From Tubiluchus corallicola (lineage: Eukaryota > Priapulida > Priapulimorpha > Priapulimorphida > Tubiluchidae): 64,000 nucleotides of DNA. Below, one piece after another: positions 1 to 12,639 of the stretch (positions are counted from its first letter, which is position 1; every line of letters starts with the position of its first letter). Where the stretch lies: contig JAQGDQ010000358.1 in NCBI GenBank assembly GCA_030141605.1, positions 90,001 through 154,000 of the forward strand. The letters run 5' to 3'. The translations under genes were made by a program, and so were the position numbers. The notes beneath the pieces were generated by a model that worked only from the letters and a program-made list of their open reading frames with translations, made no database searches and was not told where the DNA came from.

Positions 1-150
1 AGTTCATAATCAATTCCATTTATCAAAAATATGATGTTTCCTGTCCTGTGAGATTCATAGTTTGAGAAAATTTCGTTGAAATGATAGTAACATAACAGAA
101 ATATAGGCCTACACGCAAGTTTTTTAACTGTAGACTAAATTTTTTTACAG

Positions 151-322
151 GCGAGGTATTCCTGCTAAGCCTATTCTTAATGGATTTTGTGGTGATTATG
201 AAGAAGGCTGGGAAGAGGAGACACCTCCTGAACCATGCAATGGATATCGGGCATCGTTTTCTTACCTCTTAGCACTATTAACAATAGTGTTGTTTTTTCT
301 GATATATCATCACGGGAAATAG
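151..322 (+). CDS. Terminal exon of an unidentified protein with C-terminal membrane anchor (partial)
   Basis: A T-rich tract ending in ACAG at 147-150 is a good splice acceptor. It is followed by an open frame (first full codon at 152) to TAG at 320-322. The 56-residue tail begins RGIPAKPILNGFCGDYEEGW, continues with acidic and proline residues and two cysteines, and ends in a hydrophobic helix (about 17 residues, ASFSYLLALLTIVLFFLIY) followed by HHGK. This fits a type I or GPI/tail-anchored surface protein, with the acidic cysteine-containing segment outside the membrane. Poly(A) signals follow within 100 bases. Upstream exons lie outside the window, so the family cannot be named. The exon call rests on acceptor, open frame, hydrophobic tail and poly(A) signals together. 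Confidence 0.55.
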
Positions 323-383
323 TTGAATATGAAACAGTAAAAACATTTTGATTGCGTTCATTGCATAGTAATTATTACAACAA

Positions 384-407
384 AATAAAAACTTAACAGA
401 AAATAAA
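384..407 (+). promoter_or_regulatory. Poly(A) signals of the 151-322 gene
   Basis: Two AATAAA hexamers (384-389 and 402-407) lie 60-85 bases after the stop codon of the upstream terminal exon, the expected place for cleavage and polyadenylation signals. Confidence 0.5.
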
Positions 408-769
408 ATAATGTTGTTATTATTATTATGAATCATCGTTTTTGCTTCGATCGTGGCAGAAGCAACCAAGTTTAGGCTTAAGGAGGCTTAGATAAAGAAT
501 ACATGTTGACACAGAACTTTTGGACACTGGAACGTTTAGTCACGGGAGATTTGGCCATCATATAATTTTACATACAGGGGACTTGTCCAAAAAATAAATC
601 TCGATAGTCCTCTAAGATGAGCCACTGAAACGCTTGAGGTGTCTCGCCCACATTATGAAGCAATATGTATACATGCTCCGTCCATGATACTGGGTAAAGA
701 TAATTTGACTAACGTGAGAATTAGTGGCTAGTAGCTAAAATACCTCTTATATAATTAACAATAATGAAA

Positions 770-770
<1 letters not shown>

Positions 771-811
<41 letters not shown>
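771..811. repeat. (AAT)n microsatellite
   Basis: About 13 uninterrupted TAA/AAT units in non-coding DNA. Confidence 0.9.
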
Positions 812-987
812 GAATTTATATAGAATTTAGAATTTATTATTGCGATATACATTATATTACGATGACATGCATACAGCAAAACAACAACAAAATACAAAAG
901 TACAGAACAGAGATATTACATTATAGCTACAGTAGCCAAAAACACAACAAATAACAAATATAATAATATTAATATTAATCGTCAATC

Positions 988-988
988 G

Positions 989-1030
<42 letters not shown>

Positions 1031-1040
1031 CATCATCATT
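988..1040. repeat. (ATC)n microsatellite
   Basis: About 17 ATC units with one interruption near 1031. It lies between the AAT and ACT arrays. Confidence 0.9.
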
Positions 1041-1223
1041 ATCTTAGCCAGTTGAAACGATTTGTATAAGTATAAATCTCTCAAAGATTTCGTATTTCCT
1101 ACAAGGAAGCCTAGCCTAACATAGACTCAGGAATCAGCAACACGACAGAGCGTTAAAAGGTCAGTATAATAGTTTAGTTTTAACTGGCGGAAAAAATACA
1201 CAACTAAAATGAATAAATAATGA

Positions 1224-1350
<127 letters not shown>

Positions 1351-1499
1351 GTTTGATGAACCATTCACAAAGCTGCAAAGTTTTGTTGAGGTAACAAGAC
1401 TGAAGCTAGTTGATGTAATTAATGTGCACTTCAGTCTCAACCCCATCGAAGACGACAGTGTGGCTAAGATAAAAAAATGTATTTTGACTGACAGACATT

Positions 1500-1880
1500 T
1501 TTATTCCCCAATTTAAATACCCTAAACCTAATTCCAACATTAACCTTAATCCTGATCTTAATCCTAACCTTAATCCTAATCCGCTCCACGAACTAACTAG
1601 TTGTGTGTGGGGAATTGTAAACTTTAGACTTGTTAACTTTAACATAGTTGAAAAATCAATAGCAAAAAACAATAATGCGGAAAATTAAAATGATTTTTAC
1701 TGTGCGAAGCGTTCGAAGTGTTACAGTTGAATTGCATAGATTAAAAATTAGTTAAAATTACTGAAAGAAGTTTATAATTCCCCACACAATTTAAATGCCC
1801 TAACCCTAACCCCAACCATAATCCTTATCCACTTCAAGAGTAATTTCTTGATCGGAATTGTAAACTTTAGCCAAATTATT
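1500..1880. repeat. Two copies of a small repeat with TTAGGG-like degenerate core
   Basis: Two related segments (about 1500-1637 and 1775-1876) share the order ATTCCCCA, AATTTAAAT, CCCTAA/CCTTAA-type hexamers, then GGAATTGTAAACTTTAG. The starts (ATTCCCCACAC in copy 2) and the end of copy 1 (GTGTGGGGAATT) are inverted complements, so each may be a short inverted-repeat element. The hexamer core looks like degenerate telomere repeat but is interstitial. Confidence 0.5.
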
Positions 1881-4263
1881 AATTTATGTATATGTATAAG
1901 TATAAATCTATTTAAATATGAAAAAATGTTATGGTATATACTTGGTAACCGAGGATCTCGATGTCACGCCTATCTGCGCAACATGTTGCATCTTTACGTG
2001 TAAATAATGGTTACCATTACGAGCATTCACTATGTTACATGGTTACATGGATTCCGCAAGTTGTAAAATACGCAAAAATTACTTTCCTTAAAATATCGCA
2101 AAAAACAGGAACAATGTACGAACATCAAGAAATAGTGTACTCCCAGCTGCTGCCTCCGTATAAAACAACCTCTTCAAAAGAAGAAAGGGTGCTCCAGATA
2201 AGGTACATGAATTACATAGTGAAGTATAATCTCTTAATTCAGTATCTGTCTATATTATAATGTATTATAGAGAATGAGGTAAGAATGACTGCAATCAGAA
2301 GAGAATTATTAGTTCCCCACATGCACTACGCAATCCGCCCCCCCCCCTTAATAATAAAGCTGTGCACATTGACTGTGCACACTTGGGTCAAGAATGTTAA
2401 AATTATAGGATGCATATGCAATTTAAAGCACATGCACATTGCACAACATTGAATTAAAAATACTGCGCATTATTTAAAGAACATTCAGAGTGCGCATTAT
2501 TGTTCGAATTTGTAATAACATCGGCGTGCTTACATAGCTCTAATCCATAGAATTATTACCTCAATGTGCGCAGGTGGTACACAACATAATAATAATAATA
2601 ACATGGATACCTACGAAGCTGCGAGCATGCAGACGGGTGTCGGGTTGTTTACTTAGCTTACAGAGTTCAGTTTTAGCCTGTTAAAATCGTTATTCTGTTT
2701 CTTTGTTAGCGTTAACTAGGCGAGTTGGATGATATTTTCGCACAAGTTTATAAAGGCAAGTGTTTATTAGCAATACAGCTATTAAATAGCGCTAGACTAT
2801 TATGATCTTGTTGCTCTACTCGCAAATTACATCACGTCAGCCTACATGGGTGTCCCGCAACATGGTGCGTCATATTGCTACGTCATATCTCCGTAGCGAT
2901 AATAATATCCTTTACACACATCCTTTTATTTCATTCGCAAAAAGAAATTCTTCGATTGTAATTATTTATTGTCTGCCTGCCGGGTGTCGTTGATTCTGTT
3001 AAGGTTTGAAGCATTGTCATCAGTTTTTTGTGTTCTTTTCAGTCCGTCCCTTTTGATTTCTAAGTTTTGGTTATGTTGTTTCTTTCTTGAAATTTCTGGA
3101 GTGCCCGTTATGCAGCGCTTACCCACATCACCGATGGCGGGCCGTAAAGCTATCTGCCAGGTCGAACCTCGGAACAATATACACGCGCGTGCGCTTATAG
3201 CTGTTTAATGTGCACACCAGTCAAGAACACCCACGTTGGTTTCTCATAATTTTTTTTCTTATTTTTTAAATTTTATCAGCTGATATGCAGTTAAACGGTA
3301 GCACTTAGACGGTTTTAGACGTTTACTAAATTAGAAGTTTGTGTTGTGTTCAAGAAATATTTCTGTGTACAGTAATTATTCTGGGCACGCTTACCTACCC
3401 TTACAAATGATCTATTCTCTGCAACAAGATTTCTTTTTTTAATTCAGAGGGTTAGATGTGAGACTTCAGAGGGTTCTGAACTAAACTGGTATCTGTCAAA
3501 TTGTCATACAGCGACCAGAGAATCGGCGTTATGAGAAGGGTACGGTAATGAGTGAATAATTTATTTGGCTGGTGATTCGTATCGATCATCTAGCATCCAC
3601 AGAGGGTTTCTTGTCAGAAATCTGTTGCAGCGAATCGAACATTGGTCATTGTTTTCTTATTTTATGTGTGCTTTTGACTTCTTTCTTTCTACTAACTGCA
3701 ACATAGCTCTTCTTTATTTTCCTCTTCTCTCATCATCGTCATTCTTTGTTTCACACTTCATGGTGGCTTAACAAGGTCCCTTTGATAGCTAGCTACCACG
3801 AGGCACTCTTCAACTAGCTACTTTAATACAGTACGTTTAAGGACTCAGAAATTATTTTATTTTTTGTTTTGTCAATTATACAAAAAATTTTTACATGTTT
3901 TTGTATTATTGTAGTTGCTTGTGAAATAAACTGAATTTGAGTTTGAAAGTTACTCACAGATGAAGATGAAGTGTTTGCGTATAGCTTGCATATCTCAATA
4001 TTAGGTAGTACAGTCTGTGAAGTTACTAAATCTTTTACAGAGTGTTATGGCACGCAATTAAAATAACTAAAAATAGCCTGTGCTGAATCACAAACAATAT
4101 GTCAAGAGCAATATTTTACATTTTTAATATATTTATTATCATTAAAAAAACCCTAAAATTAAGAACCAAAACAATCGTTGCGCTTTTTCCGAATAACGCA
4201 CACCCATGTTTTAGAGCAGCTTATGTTTCACTTAGTTTTCTCATTTTTCTGTTTCTCTTACAG
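1881..4263. other. Intergenic DNA, no supported gene
   Basis: Only short open frames without splice support or family signal. A C-run occurs at 2337-2347 and a GC-richer patch at 3100-3200. A T-rich tract with CTTACAG just before 4264 could be the acceptor of a 5'-UTR exon of the next gene. Confidence 0.5.
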
Positions 4264-4307
4264 TAACAATTTGTTGAAAACAGAAGGCGGGCTGATTTCG
4301 GTGCAGA

Positions 4308-5905
4308 ATGGTGTTCGATTCACCATGCATGTCTTATATGGCTGTGTACCTTATTTCTTGGCAAATAATTAACAGTAATACAAGATCATCTAATTTATGG
4401 CGAGTAAATGCCGAGCTGGGGATAGTAGCGCCTAGTGACATTGGGTCACTTGATGAAACAGTATCAGCAACAGAAGAAGATGTGATGATGAGCATCTTGA
4501 CAAGACCGTTGCATGTAGATTCTAGTGGTTTTTGGGTTCTTGACACCGATAATTACCACTGTGCCAATTGCAATGTAAAATCTGTGCCGTCAAGAAGTCA
4601 CCATGATGATGCCACTGTAACGTCAATACTTGCTTCTGGGTTAGTAGTATCCCTTTTCCGACTTTCTGCTTAACTGTTGTTCAGTGCCTACAATCAGCAA
4701 TTACAGCACGTTCCAGGCAGTTTTTTGCAAGTGCTGCTTCTTTTTATAAACTCAAAAGGCAGTTCCACTTTAGTTTAAATGTCATTGATACGATGTTAGT
4801 GATGGTTTCATGTCTGTGACTGGCTGAGTGTGTGTGTAGAGGATGCAGCATCATACAGGGCATGGAATACTAAAGTACTGCAATAGGGCATAACTACTAT
4901 AACCTGATGAATAGTAAAATAAAATCGAAATGAATAAATTAGACTCGAGTGGATGTATTCCTTTAGCGTGAAAACTGCTATGCCCATTATTTTAAAAGAT
5001 AACACGTAACGTAAGTTAAAAATGCATTGTAATGTTATTTTTTGTCTATATTTCTTACGTTTCTTATGAACGTCATAGCATGTGGAACTTCTTAAAATTA
5101 TCTCTCACCTAACAAACATGCCATGGTACTGCTGTCAAATTATATTGAACGCCTTTCAATTTTTTATAGGGTGGCAAAAGCTGAAAAAAATGTTCACTCG
5201 AAAAAAGCTGAAAAAACTGTGGATTGCACACCTTATGTGAATGTAACCAAGTTTGACAGCCTCATGGGCGTAGCCAACCGAAAACAACATCCTCCAGCGT
5301 CTGAGCCTGACATAGCCTTGATGTTTAAAAGAAAAACGGTTAAAAGCTCTGATGTGGATCTGGTGCAGTTAGAGAAAAAGCTAAGAAAAGCAAAGAAAGA
5401 TGTAAGTTCAGTTTAACTGTGAATTGTTAATTGCTCTGTTGTGAATTAGTACCAATCGTTTATGCTCACATCTAGATACTTTTTTGGCAGGTATATTCAA
5501 GTTACATGTCAAAATTATTTTGTTGTTGTCAGATAATATGTCCACTTTTTACGGTTTCACCATTGATAACACGGTAACACAAAACATAAAATCACATTCC
5601 ATGTCATTTCGACTTTTGTCATTACATTTTCTTACTTTGTGCAATACTGTCTTTTCCGATTCTGCCAAAGTATAAACATCACAAAAAAAGAAAATGCATG
5701 ATTTTGGCATCCAGTAGACAACTGTATTTAACACATCAAAAGAATGCAAGTCAGAATTTGAAATGAAAGCTGTGAAAATTCTTGACGGGAGTCACTGCAG
5801 TCCTTGTCAGAAAAGTAGGATAAAGTGTTATAATTATCTAGTGTGTGACGATAGAGCTACTTTAGCTATTCAACTTTTGTTATACACACACACACACACA
5901 CACAT

Positions 5906-5973
<68 letters not shown>

Positions 5974-7544
5974 TGATTTGCATCAATATAGTATTAAGGG
6001 TAAATGGTTAAAAACTATGAGTTGCATTTTTTTAGCTACTCGGGATATGTTGGTCCGGATAATTGAGGATGTACTGTATTGCTAAAGCTTGTTTGTGAAG
6101 ACATATATTCACACTACACGCTTCAAAAGTTACGATGCTGTAAGGCTTCTTCAAACGTTAATGCAGGAAAGAGCGTCATTATAAATGTATTTCACAGTCC
6201 ACTCAAATTATGCACTGTGCAAAATCTTTGAAAGCAACAACAAACTATGTTACAAATATTACAATGATATTAAATTACTAATTATCACCCTACTTTGTTG
6301 CAGCTGGTAGGAGGCATTGTAACTGTGTGGAAAATTAAGTTGTGGCAGGTTTTGCCTTTCTACGGTTCAGAAAAGAAACAACTTTTTCAGGGCATTTAGT
6401 CAAAGTGATACCCTGGGCAGACCGCCTCGCCCCTCAGCTATGCCACTGGTTTAGTTCTGTATAATTTGTGGCATAGGTAGCGAAACGTATGGACAAGACT
6501 CGTAACTTGTGACCAGTTTTATAAAAGTTCCCATTAGAATTGTTCAAAAGCTCACACAGCCAAAACAAGCGAAAAATATTTAAGACTACAAAATTCAGCA
6601 AACCTTGAAGGGAGAGTACAGATCTGTTGTGTAAGACTTCGATTACAAATCTTAAACGTATTTTTTTAAGTTGGGGAGCTCTTTTAATGTGACAGAGGTA
6701 GTGTGCATCAATTCTTTTTAATTTGAACATCCCTAATCTAATTGTAGTCATTAAAATTTATTTGAATTGAAAAGAAAGTGCACATTTTATGGTAATTTTA
6801 TTTGTGCTGATTTTTATAACTGACTTGGTTTGTGACCCTCTATATGGAATTATTTCATATTCAAAAAACTAGAACATCTAACAAAACCACTAAATTTTCA
6901 CAATTAACCAATTAAGTTTCACTCAATTTTTTGCATTTTAACTGGCTGATCTTGATTATTTTTTACAGAAGCCGAAAAGTGTGGACGTTTACAATCAAAT
7001 TGGAAACTTCTGGAGAATAAAAGGTAGCACACACAAATCAATAGAGTGCTTCCGTAAGGCACTGTCTTTGCAACCGGACCATCCCGATGTGTTACTCAAC
7101 CTTGCCAGGGTGTTATTTCATTTACAGTATTTAGATGATGCCAAATATTTAATTCTTCGTTCACTAGAAAAGCAGTCGCTAGAGCAAAACTGGCTGCAGC
7201 ATTTTACACTGGGAGAAATCCTGAAAGCATATGGCCATGAGCAGGAAGCTCGTATTCATTTTCATCATGCGCTGGAGCTTAACCCGTCATTTTTTCCAGC
7301 TGAAGAACACCTTCGAAAAATGGAGGTGATGCCCGAGGCCACTATAACAATATATACGCTACTTATTATAGCGTTTTTAGTTATGGCAGTATTGCTGGGA
7401 CTGCTGTCCTCCATAGAGGGTGGCGTTGATTATGGCGAAATTTTAAAAACTCAGCGGCATTTCAATCGAGCGATGGCAATGAGGTCGATAAAACTAGGTG
7501 GAACGGGCCAACGTCAAACACGAATGAAAAAATACAACTCATAA
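4308..7544 (+). CDS. TTC17-like TPR protein with C-terminal membrane helix (3 exons, 379 aa)
   Basis: Coding exons are 4308-4639, 5170-5401 and 6969-7544. The junctions join in phase (GG|G, then GAT|AAG) with GT-AG introns. ATG 4308 is the first after an in-frame stop; MSYMAVYLISW just inside could act as a weak signal sequence. Residues about 190-305 are helical TPR-like repeats (VYNQIGNFWRIKG, SIECFRKALSLQPDH, LLNLARVLFHL, HFTLGEILKAYG, HHALELNPSFFPAEEHL). The pattern, including the FWR..G..H.SIEC..ALS motif after a Cys-containing linker, resembles TPR blocks of TTC17, a much longer protein linked to actin and cilium formation. Residues about 312-335 form one strong transmembrane helix, followed by a short basic tail, which suggests membrane anchoring with the TPRs on one face. 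Family assignment is by recalled pattern. It could be a separate TPR family. Confidence 0.75.
5884..5971. repeat. (CA)n-(TA)n compound microsatellite
   Basis: Perfect CA repeats (to about 5915) pass into about 28 TA units. It lies in the second intron of the TPR gene and is prone to slippage. Confidence 0.95.
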
Positions 7545-9260
7545 AATACCATAGAAGTGATTCTGCATTCATTTTAAAATGTCCGTAGGAGGATATCATA
7601 CAATCATTTACGTTCAGGTGTAGTTCCAAAAACGAACCAGCTTACGGTTCTACCTACTACATTTTATGATTACTATTAATTTATTTATTTGTGTGGGAGG
7701 TTGAACTCCCCTGTGCCAATATAAAGTATTTTAGTGTTTTGCCTTTTACATGTTTTAAATGTTTTGAAATGAGCATGTTGAAAAAAATTCCACTGTTTGG
7801 CATTGTTTTTGGTAGTACAATAGACTACAACATAACAGCATAATTTTTATTCCTTCAGTAAGAATACTCAGTTTAAGGTTAGAACATCTATTAATACAAT
7901 TTACGAGTCTTGCCTGAGAGACTAAATGATAATACAAAACTTATGACTACAGATGGGCCATGTACAAAGAAAAAATATTAACATGCCCAGTGCTATAATA
8001 CAGTTAGCAGAATGCAAAAAGAAAGTTAATACAATAAGCTAACAAAAAGTTTCAATTCTCATGATCTACATAGTAGTGTGCTGAATTAAAGCACATAGAA
8101 AGGAATTGTTCATTAACAGAAGCAGAACAAATGAACAAGAAATTTTAAAAGAGGAAACTAATTATTTTATCAGACAGACGTTAATTATAAACCAGGATTT
8201 CAAAAATTTATGCAATGCACATGTAAAGAACCAAAACCTGGAACTTTAGATAATGTGAACATGGATATATTTCAATTTTCAAACAAAGAAAAACAAAATT
8301 GTGAGGCTGCAAGCATGGTGTTCTATTTTGCACAGTGAAATAACATTTGCTTCTGTCTTAGATATTGTAAGTAACTGATTCTCAAACACTTAACCCTCAA
8401 GAGCACAAAAATGCCAAAGGCTTTAATTCACATGATCATTTTTACAAGGTCTCAAATTACATCACCTTACATGTGGCGGGTGAGCTGAATAGTGCTTGGC
8501 CGATGCAGTTAAGCAACCCTTACCGAGCATGATCAGTGAATGGATGCATGACTTTTGGGCTCAATATTCGATCTGGCAGTTTCACATGGCATACTGCCTG
8601 TATCTCACTGAAGGAAGATTGCACACATCAAAACCTGTGTTGTGCCAAAATCCTGTGCTATTCCAGCATCTCCATCTTGGGTGATTAAACTGATTATTCA
8701 ACAGTAAGATAGTTTCATTACCCACAAAATTATCTACGTTGAATAAACACTGTATCATGTGTTAGATCCAATTTGTAGAGGTCCAGACTGTATAAAAGTA
8801 TAATTTTGCTTTAAAGGAAAACAGGATGATTTTTCATGCCCTATCTCACTTTTTGAAGTACAGTAAAATGTATACATTTTTAACATCTATAATAATGCCA
8901 AAATGTGTCTGATAATTTAATAATAGGTTAAAAAGCTAATTAACAGTGAGAAAGAGCCCAACTAGTGATGACATCACAGCTGAACATAATTTCATCATGT
9001 GATGACATCACAAAAACCTCATTTCAGATTATTTTAATTGTCTCAAGGTAGCCAGCAACATCATTCCTCAACACCAGCATTCAGATCATCAGCAAATCCT
9101 TGACGTACTTTCCCTTGGATACAAAGACATCTATGGCATGTGCTCATTCCTCACCATCCTCCGTGTGTGAACGGCTTATACGGTTTCTTAACTTTTCACC
9201 AGAACACTACTGTTGGGCGTGCAAAGTCGATCATTTTTACGAACATGTCAAGTTATCAAG
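7545..9260. other. Convergent 3' regions of the TPR gene and TMEM107
   Basis: No supported coding exon. An AATATA hexamer lies at 7718-7723 for the + strand gene. Reverse-strand AATAAA occurs near 7848 for TMEM107, which would give it a long 3' UTR. Two copies of the palindromic GTGATGACATCAC lie at about 8965-9011. Confidence 0.45.
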
Positions 9261-11964
9261 CTACAACCCTTTCTTTAAAACCAGTACACCAAACATCACA
9301 AATAGTTCAAGCAAAGCTGGTAAAGCACTGCAGAAGCAAAAGACCCACCAGTATAGATCACAGTCCCAGACATCAAAGATGAAAAATGCTAATGCAATTG
9401 AGCCACTAGTATGTGACAAAATGGCTGGAAGAACATTAAGGAAAAAACCGATTTACATCAGGAAACATTTTTAAATATGATTTTACGATATCTAATTTCT
9501 TTGTTAGCAGAGTAGTTAACATTAGTTAAAAGTAGTTAGCAGACTTGGACAAAGTATCATCCCTTTTACAACGAACCTCTTTGTACAGCCATTTCCCCCT
9601 TAGCACTGTTTTGCTTGCTGTGTGTATGTATGAATTCATTTGTGTTATGAGCTATTCTCTCGGATTTCAAACCCAATGTAAAAATATAGAGTTTTGGTTG
9701 TGCCATTTTGACCATCAGAGGAATTTGGTCATTGTCTGTTATTCAGAGGAAAACAATAACTGTTTTTGTCCAAGTAGTATTAAGATACACATATGTACAT
9801 TCATAAAAACTTCTAGCTTTGAATTTGTAACACCACAAATACCTGGAAAAGTTAATCCATGTTGCCTCATTATGATCTGTCCACACAGCCAGTTGCACTT
9901 ATGGGAGAAGCAACAAATATCATACTTGTTTCTACCTCACTCAATGTTCCCTGACACATCCTTTCATTTAAAGCCTACCTGTTAGTTTAGTTCACTCCCC
10001 TGCATGCTACTTCTCTTGCCCATGGAAATCATTCTAAACTTGTGGAAGCAGCATGATACAAAGGAGTCGTCACATATTTTATGGTGTTAGAAATAAGGGC
10101 AAAAACTCTGGAGATTGCAAAGTTGAAATATGCTGCATCTATCAGTAGTTCGATTTCTTAACAAGGTTATCCAATTTACTGATTAAATCAGCATCTGACA
10201 AGGATACAAAATAAGGCAGCTGTAGGCATAAACATTGAAATTCCTGTAAGAAAACCTGTTAGTTCCAGAGCAATTAGGCCCAGTGTGACAGACAAACCAA
10301 CCACGAGCCTGAAAAAAAGGGCAATAAATACTACGTGACTGTTTATATTTATACTTTTTATATTTTACATAAGTACAAATTACCCAGAGCTTAAATGTGC
10401 AACATTACAACAATTTCCACAACTGCCATCAAACATTTGAAAGCAATTATTTAATGACTAAGAAATTTTACATATTTATTGTGATATATGTGCAACATTG
10501 ACTAGGTTCATATAAACTCAGTAATTGCTAAGAGTACTTTTGTCCACGATGCAAAATTTAAGATAAATTAGGGCAATGAGTACCTCAAAAAACCTCTGTC
10601 AGTATAATGTCTGTCATAAAGATATTATTTGACAAATGTAAGACAGCCTGTATTTGCACAACAACAAATAATGGCTAACATAAAGTACCAAATTAGAACA
10701 AGGAGAAGAAATAAAGTTACAAAACATAAAAATCTAACAACTCAGTTTTGGTAAACACGATTAGCAGTTTGAAGTTTCAATATACTATAATCTGTGCCTA
10801 TGGCATGCATTAAAGCACAAACCATGAATTAATACAGTTTAGAGTGAATTTAAGTCAAGTCCCAATCAGCATCTCTGTAAGCACTAACTGCAACCCAGGA
10901 GGGATAAAAAATTAAGCAAACTATCCTTAAAAGTTTTTATAGAACACACCAAGAAAAAGACTTGGGATTTTAATTTGGTTTACCAGAGGTAACATTCTGA
11001 TAATTTAATTTTAATTACATGGGAAATCTCTTTTTGTCATGGCTGGCATGGTCTTTCAAGAGCAAAATTTCAAATCTGGCTTGAAAAATCAACTTTCATG
11101 TTATGAGAAAACTATGATTAAATTTATGGTCAAGACTAATACTGCCACATTATGCTTCAATTCAATTTAATAATTTTTTATTTGGCTGATTTGCATCGAT
11201 CACAAAAAATTCCAGCTATGTACATAATGATAATCGCATTACCATAATAAGTACTATTTGAAAATTGTACAAATCAGCGGCGAGGAGAGTAAGACGCGAG
11301 CTTTTGAGACTCACTATGAGATGGCGCAAGTACATGGTGCAGACAAATACAAAATATCTCGCAGTTAAGGCAATACTCGGTTACAATTACAGTTAATGGT
11401 AGCAACACAACAAATGATATTAGGAATATACTTAAAATGTCAATTAGCAGGTTAAGTAAAAATTTAGTAACAAATTAAAAAACACTTTTCAAAACATTGT
11501 AATTGAAATTCTTTTGTCCAAGGAGGAGCATCTACTTACTGTGTATCTTTTTTATGATATTCTTCATCATTGTAGAGCTCAGGTAAGCAAGCTTTCACAT
11601 TATCATCCTGCACAGATATAAAAAAAATCATTATGAAAAAGACCAGGAATTTGTCCTCATCTAAATAAATAACATAAATTTCAAAATTTAATATAGTATG
11701 ATAACAGAAACACTATCAAGCTCAATGCACCATTTTAAGAAAAATACTTAAGCTAGTTATAAACAACCAGATCATAAAAATTACAGTATTAAATTTCGAA
11801 AGTTACTTTCTTCATTAAAGCTTTACATGTCTTTTTACTACTAAGTAACAAAACTATAACGATGTAACAAGGAAACTTACTCGTCCCCAGAATATGACCC
11901 ATGTTATAATCAGATGAGCCATCAGTGTTAAAAAGCGAGCAGGCACAATACCTGGTATACTCAT
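9261..11964 (-). CDS. TMEM107: TMEM107, ciliary transition-zone membrane protein (4 exons, 138 aa)
   Basis: Coding exons on the minus strand are 11964-11881, 11607-11540, 10308-10208 and 9424-9261, all with GT-AG introns and matching phases, giving 138 residues (human protein 140). The start MSIPGIVPARFLTLMAHLI matches the family N-terminus. It is followed by KACLPELYNDEEYHKKDTQ, then LVVGLSVTLGLIALELTGFL, SILSHTSGSIALAFFIFDVW and YWWVFCFCSALPALLELF. Four membrane segments are visible in the expected order. TMEM107 acts in the MKS module of the ciliary transition zone, controlling membrane protein entry to cilia. The ATG lies one base after an acceptor (AG at 11967-11966), so a non-coding first exon is likely; a good donor after CTAACA at 12634 is a candidate. 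The last exon lies under unrelated + strand open frames. Confidence 0.95.
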
Positions 11965-12639
11965 CCTGTAAAAATGATTTTTTAAATGAACATAACTTAT
12001 AGCTTTTGTCTTGTCCCAGATGATCCCTAAAATTCTGTTTCCAGTGATTCTAAAAATAACGATTTTAAGCATTATAATGCCTATGTTTCTTTCCTTGCTA
12101 CATAAACACTTGTCACTTAAAGACCCAGGGATGCACCAAATATTCAGATAGCTGAATTTTGGTATGCCAAAGTTACGTTTTTAATGATTACAAGTCATAT
12201 TCGGTGAAATTTACATTAATCAAACCAAATATTTTTCTATGATGCTTATAAGTCATTAGAAAAAAGTAGACAGCAAACAGTAAACATGGCACAACAATCG
12301 GCATTTTGCTTTGTGTTACAGTATGATTACTCAAAGAGTGCATTACACTGTGGATACACAAGTCGTGTCAATGTGCAATATTGCGGCGGTGCTGTATTAT
12401 ACACAACAAAAACAAAAGTAGGCATAATATAACACATTCAAGAAAATTACAATTCTTAAATTAGTTTGCACTATCACCTTCCAGGGTAGATTGTAGTTTA
12501 GGTGGTTCTTTTTTAAGGCACTCTCACATTGCCCAATAGGACCACAATAGAAAGATGCATCCTTTAAATGCACACTTATGTAAAGAAAAGTTGAAACAAT
12601 CCTATTTATAAAAAAAATAATTTTAAAAACTTACTGTTA

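Noticed and set aside
8496-8684. Open + frame and a minus-strand segment bounded by CTTCCTTCAG and GTAAGG
   Set aside because: The bounded peptide (SEIQAVCHVKLPDRILSPKV) matches nothing I know, and it lies beyond the TMEM107 stop, so it is probably chance in 3' UTR.
8965-9011. Two GTGATGACATCAC palindromes as a possible regulatory site
   Set aside because: CREB/AP-1-like, but they lie in presumed 3' UTR of two convergent genes; too short to support a function.
9100-9474. Two + strand open frames of 80-124 codons
   Set aside because: The minus strand here encodes the last TMEM107 exon with clear homology and splice phase; the + frames are shadows.
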